Source of the DNA: JADJOY01 sp016713535 [NCBI: Deltaproteobacteria bacterium]
GTDB taxonomy: Bacteria; JADJOY01
Reading direction: 5' to 3'
Length of the DNA stretch: 64,000 nt
Assembly: GCA_016713535.1 (NCBI GenBank)
Contig: JADJOY010000004.1
Location: forward strand, 186,001 to 250,000
Shown here: in pieces, positions 7,441 to 15,187 of the stretch
Layout of the letters: each line of letters opens with the position of its first letter
How positions within the stretch are numbered: the first letter of the stretch is position 1
Made by a program: the position numbers and the translations under genes
Notes under the pieces: model-generated
What the model was told of the DNA's origin: nothing
The model's database searches: none
What the model saw: only the letters and a program-made list of their open reading frames with translations

Positions 7441-8793
7441 ATGTTCCGCAAGCTACTGGTCGCCAATCGCGGCGAGATCGCGTGTCGCGTGATCCGCTCC
7501 GCCCGCAAGCTCGGTGTGGAGACGGTCGCGATCTACTCGGATGCCGACGAGAAGGCGCTCCACCGTTACTTCGCCGACGAGGCGTACCGGGTCGGCGAGG
7601 GGCCGTCGCTCAAGAGCTACCTGAACGTCGAGGCGATCCTCGACGTGGCGCGCAAGACCGGCGCCGGGGCGATCCATCCGGGCTACGGCTTCCTCTCCGA
7701 GAACGCCGACTTCGCGCGCCGGGTCCGTGACTCGGGGCTGGTGTGGGTCGGCCCGTCGCCCGAGGTCATCACGCTGATGGGCGACAAGGTGCGCGCCCGC
7801 GAGACCATGTCCGCCGCGGGAGTACCGGTGGTGCCGGGCACGCTCTCGCCGGTGGCGCCCGAGCAAGCTCGCGCGGAAGCCGACCGCATCGGCTTCCCGG
7901 TGCTCATCAAGGCGGTCGGCGGCGGCGGCGGGATCGGCATGCAGGTCGCCGAAGGTCCCGAGCAGCTCGTGAAGCTGGTCGAGGCCGCGAGCGAGCGGGC
8001 GCGGCGCGCGTTCTGCAACGGCGCGGTCTACCTGGAGCGCTACCTGGAGCGGCCTCGTCACGTCGAGGTGCAGGTGTTCGGCGAGCTCGACGGCACCGCC
8101 CACCACATCTTCGAGCGCGAGTGCTCGGTGCAGCGCCGTCACCAGAAGGTCATCGAGGAGTCGCCCTCGCCGCTCTTCGTCGACGGCCTGAACGCGGACG
8201 TGCGGCGCCAGCTTCTCGAGGCGGCGCGCGAGGCGGCGCGCGCCGTGGGCTACGTCAACGCGGGCACCTGCGAGTTCCTGGTCGACCAGAAGATGGGGTT
8301 CTACTTCCTCGAGATGAACACCCGCCTGCAAGTCGAGCACCCGGTCACCGAGATGACCACCGGGCTCGACCTGGTTGAGATGCAGCTCCGGGTGGCGGCT
8401 GGCCAGCCGTCGGGGATGGACGCTGAAGCGCTCGAGCAGCGCGGCTCGGCGATCGAGTGCCGAATCTACGCCGAGGACCCGGCCAAGAAGTTCATGCCGT
8501 CGCCCGGTCTGATCGAGATGCTGGCGTTCCCCGAGGGCGAGGGGGTCCGCGTCGACTCGGGCGTGCAGGGCGGCTACACGGTGTCGCCGTTCTACGACCC
8601 GATGGTGGCGAAGATCAGCGCGTGGGGAACCACCCGCGCGCAAGCCCTCGAGCGGATCCGCGGCGCGCTCGAGGTGACGCGCATCAAGGGCATCAAGACC
8701 AACATCGCGATGCACCTGAAGATCCTGGCGAGCGACGCGTTCCAGCGCGGCGAGCTCGACACCGGCGCGCTCGAGCGCGGCGCGTTCGGCTGA
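7441..8793 (+). CDS. accC: Biotin carboxylase subunit of an acyl-CoA (acetyl-CoA-type) carboxylase
   Basis: ATP-dependent biotin carboxylase (450 residues), which carboxylates the biotin on a carrier protein using bicarbonate. The start FRKLLVANRGEIACRV, HPGYGFLSEN, the ATP-grasp glycine loop KAVGGGGGIGM, ERECSVQRRHQK and EMNTRLQVEHPVTEM are all present. The GIGM variant of the glycine loop, rather than GRGM, is seen in PycA-like and acyl-CoA carboxylase relatives, so the final acceptor could be acetyl-CoA, another acyl-CoA or pyruvate. ATG 7441 was preferred over the upstream GTG 7408 because the family starts at MFRKLLVANRG. The carrier follows at 8922; no carboxyltransferase gene is nearby. 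Confidence 0.93.
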   Translation: MFRKLLVANRGEIACRVIRSARKLGVETVAIYSDADEKALHRYFADEAYRVGEGPSLKSYLNVEAILDVARKTGAGAIHPGYGFLSENADFARRVRDSGLVWVGPSPEVITLMGDKVRARETMSAAGVPVVPGTLSPVAPEQARAEADRIGFPVLIKAVGGGGGIGMQVAEGPEQLVKLVEAASERARRAFCNGAVYLERYLERPRHVEVQVFGELDGTAHHIFERECSVQRRHQKVIEESPSPLFVDGLNADVRRQLLEAAREAARAVGYVNAGTCEFLVDQKMGFYFLEMNTRLQVEHPVTEMTTGLDLVEMQLRVAAGQPSGMDAEALEQRGSAIECRIYAEDPAKKFMPSPGLIEMLAFPEGEGVRVDSGVQGGYTVSPFYDPMVAKISAWGTTRAQALERIRGALEVTRIKGIKTNIAMHLKILASDAFQRGELDTGALERGAFG

Positions 8794-8883
8794 ACGGGCG
8801 CGAGCCGAAGCGCCTCGGGTCGGACCCGCCGGGATCGGCGGCGACGGAGCAGGGGCCGAAGGCCCCGTGCCCTCCCGGCGGGC

Positions 8884-8904
8884 GGGGGGCTGGAACAGCC
8901 CCCC
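8884..8904. repeat. GC-rich palindrome GGGGGGCTG-GAA-CAGCCCCCC
   Basis: Perfect 9-bp inverted repeat with a 3-nt loop, between accC and its carrier gene, ending 7 nt before the Shine-Dalgarno of the carrier. A near-identical unit lies at 10769-10789. It could set processing or relative expression of the two subunits, or be a REP-type repeat. Confidence 0.6.
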
Positions 8905-8921
8905 GGGAGCAAGGAGACCAA

Positions 8922-9134
8922 ATGAGCGAAGTGCGGGCGCAGATCACCGGCGTGGTGTTCAAGATCGAGAAGCAGGTCGGCGACTCGGTCGAGGAGGGCG
9001 AGGCGATCCTCATCCTCGAGTCGATGAAGATGGAGATCCCCGTCGAGTCGCCGGTGAGCGGCGTGATCGCGAGCGTCGCGGTGGCGATCGGCGACTCGGT
9101 CGTCGAGGACCAAGTCGTCGCGATGCTCGGCTGA
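8922..9134 (+). CDS. Short biotin carboxyl carrier protein (biotin/lipoyl attachment domain)
   Basis: A 70-residue stand-alone biotinyl domain with the biotinylation motif ESMKMEIPV; Lys36 is the predicted attachment site. The second half (SPVSGVIASVAVAIGDSVVEDQVVAML) is the matching half of the beta-hammerhead fold. It is much shorter than AccB of E. coli-type ACC, lacking the Ala/Pro linker, and resembles minimal carriers of acyl-CoA carboxylases. AAGGAG at 8911-8916 is a good ribosome binding site. It lies 128 nt after accC, and the two very likely work together. Confidence 0.92.
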   Translation: MSEVRAQITGVVFKIEKQVGDSVEEGEAILILESMKMEIPVESPVSGVIASVAVAIGDSVVEDQVVAMLG

Positions 9135-9186
9135 TCTCACTCCAGGCGGGGTCGGCGCGCCGTCATCGGCGACTTCGAAATGACGT

Positions 9187-9216
9187 TTGACGCCCGTTGA
9201 CGCAGCGTGTTATCCG
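9187..9216 (+). promoter_or_regulatory. Promoter of the small HTH protein/ATL-oxygenase pair
   Basis: TTGACG (9187-9192), 18-bp spacer, TATCCG (9211-9216), with the predicted start near 9223 and the ATG at 9270. A second TTGACG inside the spacer (9197-9202) is too close to the -10 to serve it. Confidence 0.5.
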
Positions 9217-9269
9217 TTCGGTGTTCGTCATGACGCAGTGCTTCATGGCGCACCGAAGGGATCCCCACC

Positions 9270-9485
9270 ATGGCACGCACCCGGCAGTTCACCGATCCCC
9301 CGCTGTCGAGCCGCGAGGTCGCGGTGCTCCTCGATCTCGGCCCCGACGAGGTGAACGAGCTGGCCCGTCGCGGCGAGCTGCCGGCCTTCAAGCAGGGCCG
9401 TTTCTGGCGCTTCCGTCGCGCCGACGTGCTGCGCCTGAAGGACGCCTTTGGCCTCGCGACACCGCTGCTCGCGCTCTCCGCATAG
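9270..9485 (+). CDS. Small excisionase/MerR-like helix-turn-helix protein
   Basis: A 71-residue DNA-binding protein of the HTH_17 (excisionase-like) type: LSSREVAVLLDLGPDEVNEL forms the HTH, followed by the wing ELPAFKQGRFWRFRRADVLR that these proteins use to contact DNA. Such stand-alone proteins act as small regulators or, in phages, as recombination directionality factors; no integrase is nearby, so a regulator is more likely. It ends 10 nt before the ATL-oxygenase start and probably shares its transcript. Its fold type is the same as the C-terminal domain of the MglA-like protein at 5986-7188. Confidence 0.8.
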   Translation: MARTRQFTDPPLSSREVAVLLDLGPDEVNELARRGELPAFKQGRFWRFRRADVLRLKDAFGLATPLLALSA

Positions 9486-9495
9486 TCTGAGGTCC

Positions 9496-10682
9496 GTGGC
9501 GGCCACGGACCGGTATCGCGAGGCGGCGCGGCGGATCCCCGCGGGGGAGACCCGCACCTTCGCCGAGCTCGCGGTGCTCGCCGGACGCCCGGGCGCGCAG
9601 CGCGCCGCCGGACGATCGATCGCCGGTGTCGCCGACGACGGCGCTGTGCCATGGCACCGCGTCGTCGCCGCCGGCGGCAAGCTGAGCGAGCGGCGAGGCG
9701 AGCTGCAGCTCGCGCGGCTGCGCGACGGGGCGCGTCCGCGAGCCGGCGAGAGCGTGGCCGCCTGGGCCCGGCGGGTGCGCGCGCGGTGGGTCGCCGATCT
9801 CGCGCGGCGCAGGTTCGCGTGCGCGAGCGATCCCGCGGTGCACGGCTTCGATCCGCTCGCGATGGAGCGGGTGGCGAGCGAGAGCGCCGCGCTGGCGCGC
9901 TCGCTCGCACCGCTCGATGCGCCCATGGCGGCCGCGAGCCCCGTGCCGCGTCGCGTGCCACCGGTCGCTCCGCTCGCCGCGCTCGAGGAGCGGCTCGCGC
10001 GCCTCGACTCCCCGAGCGTCCGGCGCGCGCTCCTCAGCCGCGGGAGGGTGCGAGTGGCGCGGTTCCTCGCGCCGCGCGAGTGCGCCGCGATCGCCGGGTG
10101 CTTCGACGACGACGCGCTCTTCGAGCGCACCATCGAGATGGCGCCGCGTGGCTACGGCGTCGGTCGTTATCGCTACTTCCGCGAGCCCGCCCCGGCGCCG
10201 ATCGCCGAGCTCCGCGGCGGGCTCTATCGGCGCCTGCGACCGCTCGCCGGGGCGTGGCCCGCGCCACGCGGCGGCGGTGCGCACGCCGGCGGAGGCGGAG
10301 CGGGCTTTCCGAGCGACCTCGAGAGCTTCTTCGCGCGCTGCAGGAGGCCGGCCAGCTGCGCGGTTCGTCGATCGTCCTCGCCTACCCGAAAGGCGGCATC
10401 AACCACCCGCATCAGGACGTCTACGGACCGGTGGCCTTCCCCCTGCAGGCGTTGATCGTGCTGAGCGAGCGCGGCCGCGACTTTCGCGGTGGCTCGTTCG
10501 AGTGGATCGAGGAGACGACGGGCGGCGCCGAGACGCGCACCCGTGTCCCCGCGGGCCGCGGCGACCTGGTGGTGTTCGGGTCGAGCATGCGCCCGCCGCG
10601 GGTCGCGGTGCGCCACGGGATGACGCTCGTGACGCGCGGCGAGCGCCGCGCGCTGGGGATCGTGTTCCACCTGGCGACGTAG
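9496..10682 (+). CDS. Alkyltransferase-like (PWHR) domain fused to a 2OG-Fe(II) oxygenase, frameshifted
   Basis: N-terminal part (about residues 1-80) is the DNA-binding domain of O6-alkylguanine alkyltransferases: ETRTFAELAVLAGRPGAQRA, then VPWHRVVAAGGKLS. The acceptor Cys of PCHR is Trp, as in non-catalytic ATL proteins that flag alkylated guanine for nucleotide excision repair. The C-terminal part (from about residue 180) is a 2OG-Fe(II) dioxygenase: VARFLAPRECAAIAGCFDDD, AYPKGGINHPHQD (HxD iron ligands), FPLQALIVLSERGRDFRGG and RHGMTLVTRGERRALGIVF (distal His and Arg). The frame changes near 10341; one C restored in TGC-AGG gives ARCQEAGQLRG. Start GTG 9496 directly precedes the ATL fold. 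The fusion suggests alkylation damage recognition plus oxidative removal; this is inference. Confidence 0.82.
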
Positions 10683-10739
10683 GGGCGGGGCCTGTCCCCG
10701 CCCGGGAGACGCGGCAGGCGGGGACGGGCCCGCCCCTAC
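10679..10739. repeat. Long inverted repeat GTAGGGGCGGG...CCCGCCCCTAC
   Basis: Arms 10679-10702 and 10717-10739 match over 23 positions with one extra G and one mismatch, around a 14-nt loop. The left arm contains the oxygenase stop codon. It lies between convergent genes (oxygenase plus, FHA-GGDEF minus) and could terminate both. The outer motif resembles the hairpin at 32528-32547. Confidence 0.6.
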
Positions 10740-10768
10740 GGTTCGTGCCGACGCGCCGGAGTCGGGTC

Positions 10769-10789
10769 GGGGGGCTGGACCAGCCCCCC
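10769..10789. repeat. GC-rich palindrome GGGGGGCTG-GAC-CAGCCCCCC
   Basis: Perfect 9-bp stem with a 3-nt loop, 14 bp from the end of the FHA-GGDEF gene. It differs from the unit at 8884-8904 only in the loop (GAC against GAA). In place to act as the minus-strand terminator. Confidence 0.6.
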
Positions 10790-10802
10790 GTAGATAATCA
10801 CC

Positions 10803-11759
10803 TCACCTCACCAGCACCCGTGAGTCCTCCGCGACGTCGACGCGGTCGCGGCCCGCTTGCTTGGCGCGATAGAGCGCGCGGTCGGCGCGCCGGAACACCA
10901 CCTCGAGGTCGTCGGCGGCGGTGCGCCACGCGGCCACTCCCTGGCTCACGCGCACCACGATCGCCGGGTGGATCTCCTCCCAGTGATCGCGCCGCACTCC
11001 GTCGCGGATGCGCGTGGCCACCTGCACCGCGTCCTCTTCGCCCGCGCGCGGCAGCACCACCACCAGCTCGTCGCCGCCGAAGCGGATCGCGATGTCGTTG
11101 GTGCGCACCTGCGCGCGCGCGAGGGCACCCACTCGCGCGAGCACCCGGTCGCCGACCGCGTGGCCGAAGCGATCGTTGACCGCCTTGAAGCCGTCGAGGT
11201 CGATCAGGATCAGGGCGTAGCCCTCGCCGGCCTCGCACCACTCCTTGGTCAGGAGCGGCAGCTCGTCCTGGTAGAAACGCTTGGTCAGGAAGCCTGTGGT
11301 GGGATCGACCGCGGCCTGCCTCACCTTCTCGGCGAGACTGTCGTGGAACTTGCGGTCGTACTGGTCGAGCCACTCGAAGCGCAGGATCACGTCGCCGAGG
11401 TGGATCTTGTCCCCCGGCTGGAGCGTGGCCTCGGTGATCTGCTGCTCGTTGACGAAGACGCCGTTGGTGCTGCCGAGGTCGGAGATCTTGACGAGCTGCG
11501 CGCCGTCCTGGCTCTGCAGGTAGAGCTTGGCATGGCGCCGCGAGACGGTGTCGTCGTCGATGAAGATGTCGCACGCGGTCTCGCGCCCGAGGACGAAGTT
11601 GCGGCGCACGTCGTCGAGGTCGAAGCGCACCCCGAGCTGGGAGCCGTTGATGACGGTGATGCCTGGCGTGGCCGGGCCGCGCGACTCGGGCATCGCCTTG
11701 AGGCGCACCGCGGTCGCGAGCGTGGTCGACGGCCGCTCGCCGCCCTTGGGCGCGCTCAT
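10803..11759 (-). CDS. FHA domain-diguanylate cyclase (FHA-GGDEF)
   Basis: A 318-residue cytosolic protein. Residues about 30-130 are a forkhead-associated domain, which binds phosphothreonine: VLGRETACDIFIDDDTVSRRHAKL and LGSTNGVFVN carry the conserved Gly-Arg, Ser-Arg-His and Ser-Thr-Asn positions. Residues about 150-310 are a GGDEF domain making cyclic di-GMP from GTP: DPTTGFLTKRFY, LILIDLDGFKAVNDRFGHAVGD, and FGGDELVVVLPR (GGDEL signature, likely active). RTND five residues before the signature is an RxxD inhibitory site. The ATG overlaps the stop of the Ser/Thr kinase (ATGA), suggesting that kinase output is read by the FHA domain. Confidence 0.92.
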   Translation of the reverse strand: MSAPKGGERPSTTLATAVRLKAMPESRGPATPGITVINGSQLGVRFDLDDVRRNFVLGRETACDIFIDDDTVSRRHAKLYLQSQDGAQLVKISDLGSTNGVFVNEQQITEATLQPGDKIHLGDVILRFEWLDQYDRKFHDSLAEKVRQAAVDPTTGFLTKRFYQDELPLLTKEWCEAGEGYALILIDLDGFKAVNDRFGHAVGDRVLARVGALARAQVRTNDIAIRFGGDELVVVLPRAGEEDAVQVATRIRDGVRRDHWEEIHPAIVVRVSQGVAAWRTAADDLEVVFRRADRALYRAKQAGRDRVDVAEDSRVLVR

Positions 11760-12965
11760 GGGCGGTCTCCCGCTTCGTGGCGAGCGCGCTCCAGGACCGG
11801 GATCACGGTGTGCTCGAGCGTTCGCTTGGCGGCAGCCTCGATCCGGGCTGCGGCGTCGGGGTGCCGCGATACCCACAAACCCGCGGCCAGGCCGAGCGCC
11901 GCGGCGCTGGCCATTGCGACGGCAGCATAGCGGCGCCAGGGTGCCGCGGCGAGCACGTTCGCGAGCGCGTCCCTGGGTGTGGCGCGCGCTTGCGCCGGTT
12001 GCGCGCGGCGCTCGCCCGCGCCGCCGCGGCGACGCGCCGCGCGAGCTCGTCCTTGAGCGCGCGCTTGCTGGCCGCGACCCGCTTGAGCGCCACGGCCATC
12101 TCGCCCGCGCTCGCGAAGCGGTCCTCGGGGCGGCGCGCGAGCGCCCTGGCGAGCAGCGGCGCCAGCTCCTCCGCGCCCTCGACGGTGAGCGGCGCGGGAT
12201 CCTGCTCGTTCTTGATGCGGATGATGTCGTAGATGTCGCTCTTCGGCTTGATGCCGTGCGGGTGCTTGCGCGCCACCAGCTCGTAGATCACCACCGCCAG
12301 CGAGTAGAGATCGGAGCGGCCGTCGATCTCGGCGCCGCGCCGCCCGGCGAGCTGCTCGGGGCTCATGTAGGACGGCGTGCCGAGGAGGATCCCCTCGCGC
12401 GTGACCTGTGCGTCCTCGAGGCGCGCGATGCCGAAGTCGGTGAGCTTGGCGAGGCCGGCGCGCGACACCAGCACGTTGCCCGGCTTCACGTCGCGGTGCA
12501 CCGCGCCGTGAAGGTGGGCGAACTCGAGCGCCGAGAGCAGCGGCAGCGCGAGCGCCGCCGCGTGCGCGCCGCGTCGAAGCGCTCGCCCGCGCGCACCAGC
12601 TCCTCGAGGCTCGCGCCGTCGATCAGCTCCATGCGGATGTTCCAGGTGCCGTTCGCCTCGAAGCACTCGTGCATCTTGACGATGTTCGGGTGGGCGAGCG
12701 TCGACGTGACCTGGAACTCGCGCTGGAAGCGGCGCACCGCGTCCTTGTGGTCGCGCATCGCGTGGCGCAGTTCCTTCACCGCGTAGGCGGCGCCGCGCTT
12801 CGACACCACCCGGTGGACGAAGGCGTAGCCGCCCTTACCGAGCGGCCGCCCTTCCACGGTGAAGTCGCCGATGGTGTAGGCCTTGCGGCTTCGGGTCACG
12901 AGCGCACGGGTGCGGCGCGGCGCGGGCACCGCTTTCGAGGTGGAGATCGCCGCCGCGCGCGCCAT
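11756..12965 (-). CDS. Ser/Thr protein kinase with C-terminal membrane anchor, two frameshifts
   Basis: Hanks-type kinase. In the first frame: TIGDFTVEGRPLGKGGYAFV (Gly-rich loop), AYAVKEL (Lys) and FQREFQVTSTLAHPNIVKMH. After a shift near 12575: AHLHGAVHRDVKPGNVLVS (catalytic loop), LTDFGIARL, GTPSYMSPEQLAGR (activation segment) and SDLYSLAVVIYELV. After a second shift near 11990 the frame ends with a hydrophobic segment (YAAVAMASAAALGLAAGLWV) and a short tail, so the kinase is probably anchored with the catalytic domain in the cytosol. Start ATG 12965 keeps a 35-residue basic leader. The stop overlaps the FHA-GGDEF start. Both shifts look like single missing bases; the rest of the domain is intact. 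Confidence 0.85.
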
Positions 12966-13053
12966 CGAGCGAAGACTACGCCGCCCCCTAGCCCCCGTCC
13001 AGGCTGGGCCTGCGCCCGGCCGGAAACGCGGCGCGGCACGCACCGCCCGGGGT

Positions 13054-13083
13054 TTGACGGGGCTTCCGCCGCGTCGGTAGGTT
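13054..13083 (+). promoter_or_regulatory. Promoter of the radical SAM gene
   Basis: TTGACG (13054-13059), 18-bp spacer, TAGGTT (13078-13083). The ATG lies only 16 nt past the -10, giving a leader of about 10 nt. The same spacing and TAGGTTCGC sequence occur before accC. Confidence 0.55.
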
Positions 13084-13099
13084 CGCCGCGAGAGGCGGA

Positions 13100-14612
13100 A
13101 TGCGCGTCACGCTGGCTTGCATGGGGTTCGAGAACCAGGGCGTCGAGGCGCTCTCGGCGTTCCTCAAGGCCCACGGCCACGAGGTCGCGCTCGCGTTCGA
13201 CCCCGCGCTCTTCGACGACAAGCTGCTCTTCCACGAGCACCGCTTGAAGTCGCTGTTCGACGATCCCGAGCCCTTCGCCGAGCGCGTCCTCGCCACGCGC
13301 CCCGACGTGGTGGGCTTCAGCGTGTTCTCGATCAACTACCCGTGGGGACGCGAGCGGGCGCGGCGCATCAAGCGCCGGGCACCCGAGCTGCCGGTGGTGT
13401 TCGGCGGCATCCACCCGACACTCGCGCCCGACGCGGTGATGAGCGAGCCCGCCATCGACCACGTGATCGTGGGGGAAGGCGAGAGCGCCCTCCTCGACCT
13501 CGTGGAGGCGCTCGGCGCGGGTGCCTCGCCGCGCGCGCTCCCCAACGTGTGGGGCCGCGACGCCGACGCCACCGTGTGGTCGAACCCGGTGCGCCCCTAC
13601 ATCCGTGACCTCGACGCGCTGCCGCTGCCCGACAAGGACCTCTTCTACGATCTCGACGGAAGCTTCGCGCGCGCCTTCCAGACGCTCTCGACGCGCGGCT
13701 GTCCGTACCGCTGTACGTTCTGCTGCGCGAGCCACTACCACCGCCTCTACGACGCGCGCGACAACCCGATCCGGCGCCGCGGTGTCACCACCATCCTGCG
13801 GGAGATCACCCACTTTCGCGCCCGCCACCGCGTCGAGCGCGTGCTCTTCGAGGACGACGTGTTCGGTAACGACCGCGCGTGGCTGCGCGAGTTCGCGGCG
13901 CTACCCGCGCGAGGTCGGGCTGCCCTTCAAGGCCGTGACGTATCCCGCGTTCCTCGATGCCGAGTCGGTGCGGCTGCTCGCCGACGCCGGCTGCTACAAG
14001 CTCGAGCTCGGCGTCCAGACCGGCAGCGAAGCCGAGCGCCGCCGCCTGGGCCGCCGCGAGAAGAATCGCGACCTCGAGGAGGTGGGGCGGCTCTGCCGTG
14101 AGGCCGGGCTCGCGCTCCACCCCGACCACATCTTCGGCATCCCCGGCGACATCCGCGAGGCGCAGGAAGAGGCGGTGCTGCTCTACAACCGCATGCGTCC
14201 CGCGCAGATCACGTGCTTCTCGATCCAGCACTTCGCGGGCCTGCCGCTCGCCGAGCGCGCGGTGGAGGCCGGCGACCTGAGCCGCGGCGAGGTCGAGCGG
14301 CTGGCTCACGGCGAAGGCATCCACCTCATGAACGGGCGGCTCGCGATGTCGGCCGAGCGGCGGCGCTTCTACCGCCCGTTCTACGCGCTGATGGTCCTCC
14401 TGCCGTGGCTCTCGCCGGCCGCAGTCGAGTGGCTGGTGCGGACCCGCGCCTATCGCTGGCTGGCGCTGCCCGACGTGGTGATCCTCACCCTCTACGGGCT
14501 GCGCTCCGCGCAGGTCGGCAACGCCCAGGTCGGCGAGCACCTCGGGCGCGCGCTGCGCCAGATCGGCCGCCACGTGCTGCGCGGTATGGTGGCGCGACCC
14601 GCATCCACCTGA
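13100..14612 (+). CDS. B12-binding-domain radical SAM enzyme, frameshifted
   Basis: N-terminal cobalamin-binding-like domain (residues 1-150: LACMGFENQGVEALSAFLK, VVGFSVFSINYPWG, VVFGGIHPTLAPD, VIVGEGE) followed by a radical SAM core with the cluster motif CPYRCTFC (CxxxCxxC) near residue 200 and, after the shift, KLELGVQTGSEAERRRLGR and DHIFGIPGD. This architecture is typical of BchE/hopanoid/P-methylase-like class B enzymes; the substrate cannot be told. Frames 13100-13900 and 13900-14612 join near 13901, where removing one G gives EFARYPREVGLPFKAV. The C-terminal 120 residues are hydrophobic/basic and may associate with the membrane. Confidence 0.82.
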
Positions 14613-14629
14613 TCGTCGAGGCCGAACCG

Positions 14630-15085
14630 ATGAGTGAAACGAGCGAGGGCGCGCTGCGCGGCGCCGAGCTGGATCACGTCCACGTGTTCGTTCCCGAGCG
14701 CGACCGCGCCGCCGCGTGGTACCGCGACGTGCTCGGTCTGGCGGTGGTGCTCGAGCACGCCCACTGGGCCGCGGACGGCGGCCCGCTCACGGTGTCGGGC
14801 GACGGCGGGACGAGCGGGGTCGCGCTCTTCGAGGGCGAGGCGCCGAGCGGCGGCGAGCGCCGCCGCGTGGTCGCGCTGCGCGTCGCGGGAGAGGACCTTC
14901 TAGACTTCCTCGCCGGGCTCGAGCGTCACGGATTGGTCGATCGCCACGGCGCCGCGGTGCGCGCGAGCGACGTCGTCGACCACGGCGAGAGCTTCTCGAT
15001 CTACTTCGTCGACCCGTGGGGCAATCCGTTCGAGGTCACGAGCTACGACGCCGAGCTCGTCCGCTCCCGCCTCGGCGCTCGCTGA
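14630..15085 (+). CDS. VOC (glyoxalase/dioxygenase fold) family protein
   Basis: A 151-residue vicinal-oxygen-chelate protein: ELDHVHVFVPERDRAAAWYR starts the first beta-alpha-beta unit with a metal-ligand-like His, and FSIYFVDPWGNPFEVTSYD is the typical C-terminal unit with the Glu ligand. A single module, so it would act as a dimer. Starts at ATG 14630, 18 nt after the radical SAM stop, and may share its transcript. The substrate is not predictable; the family covers glyoxalases, extradiol dioxygenases and resistance proteins. Confidence 0.85.
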   Translation: MSETSEGALRGAELDHVHVFVPERDRAAAWYRDVLGLAVVLEHAHWAADGGPLTVSGDGGTSGVALFEGEAPSGGERRRVVALRVAGEDLLDFLAGLERHGLVDRHGAAVRASDVVDHGESFSIYFVDPWGNPFEVTSYDAELVRSRLGAR

Positions 15086-15187
15086 GCCCGGCCGGACGGC
15101 CGCCCCCGCGCGCTTCGCTTGCACCTGGGTCGCGCGGGCGGGTATCCCGATGGGTTCACGAATTCCGCGCATTTCCCGGAGGAACCG

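Noticed and set aside
9270-9485. Phage excisionase
   Set aside because: The HTH type is shared with many small regulators and there is no phage gene nearby.
10857-11930. 357-residue plus-strand frame opposite FHA-GGDEF
   Set aside because: The minus strand holds a clear FHA-GGDEF protein; the plus frame has no motif.
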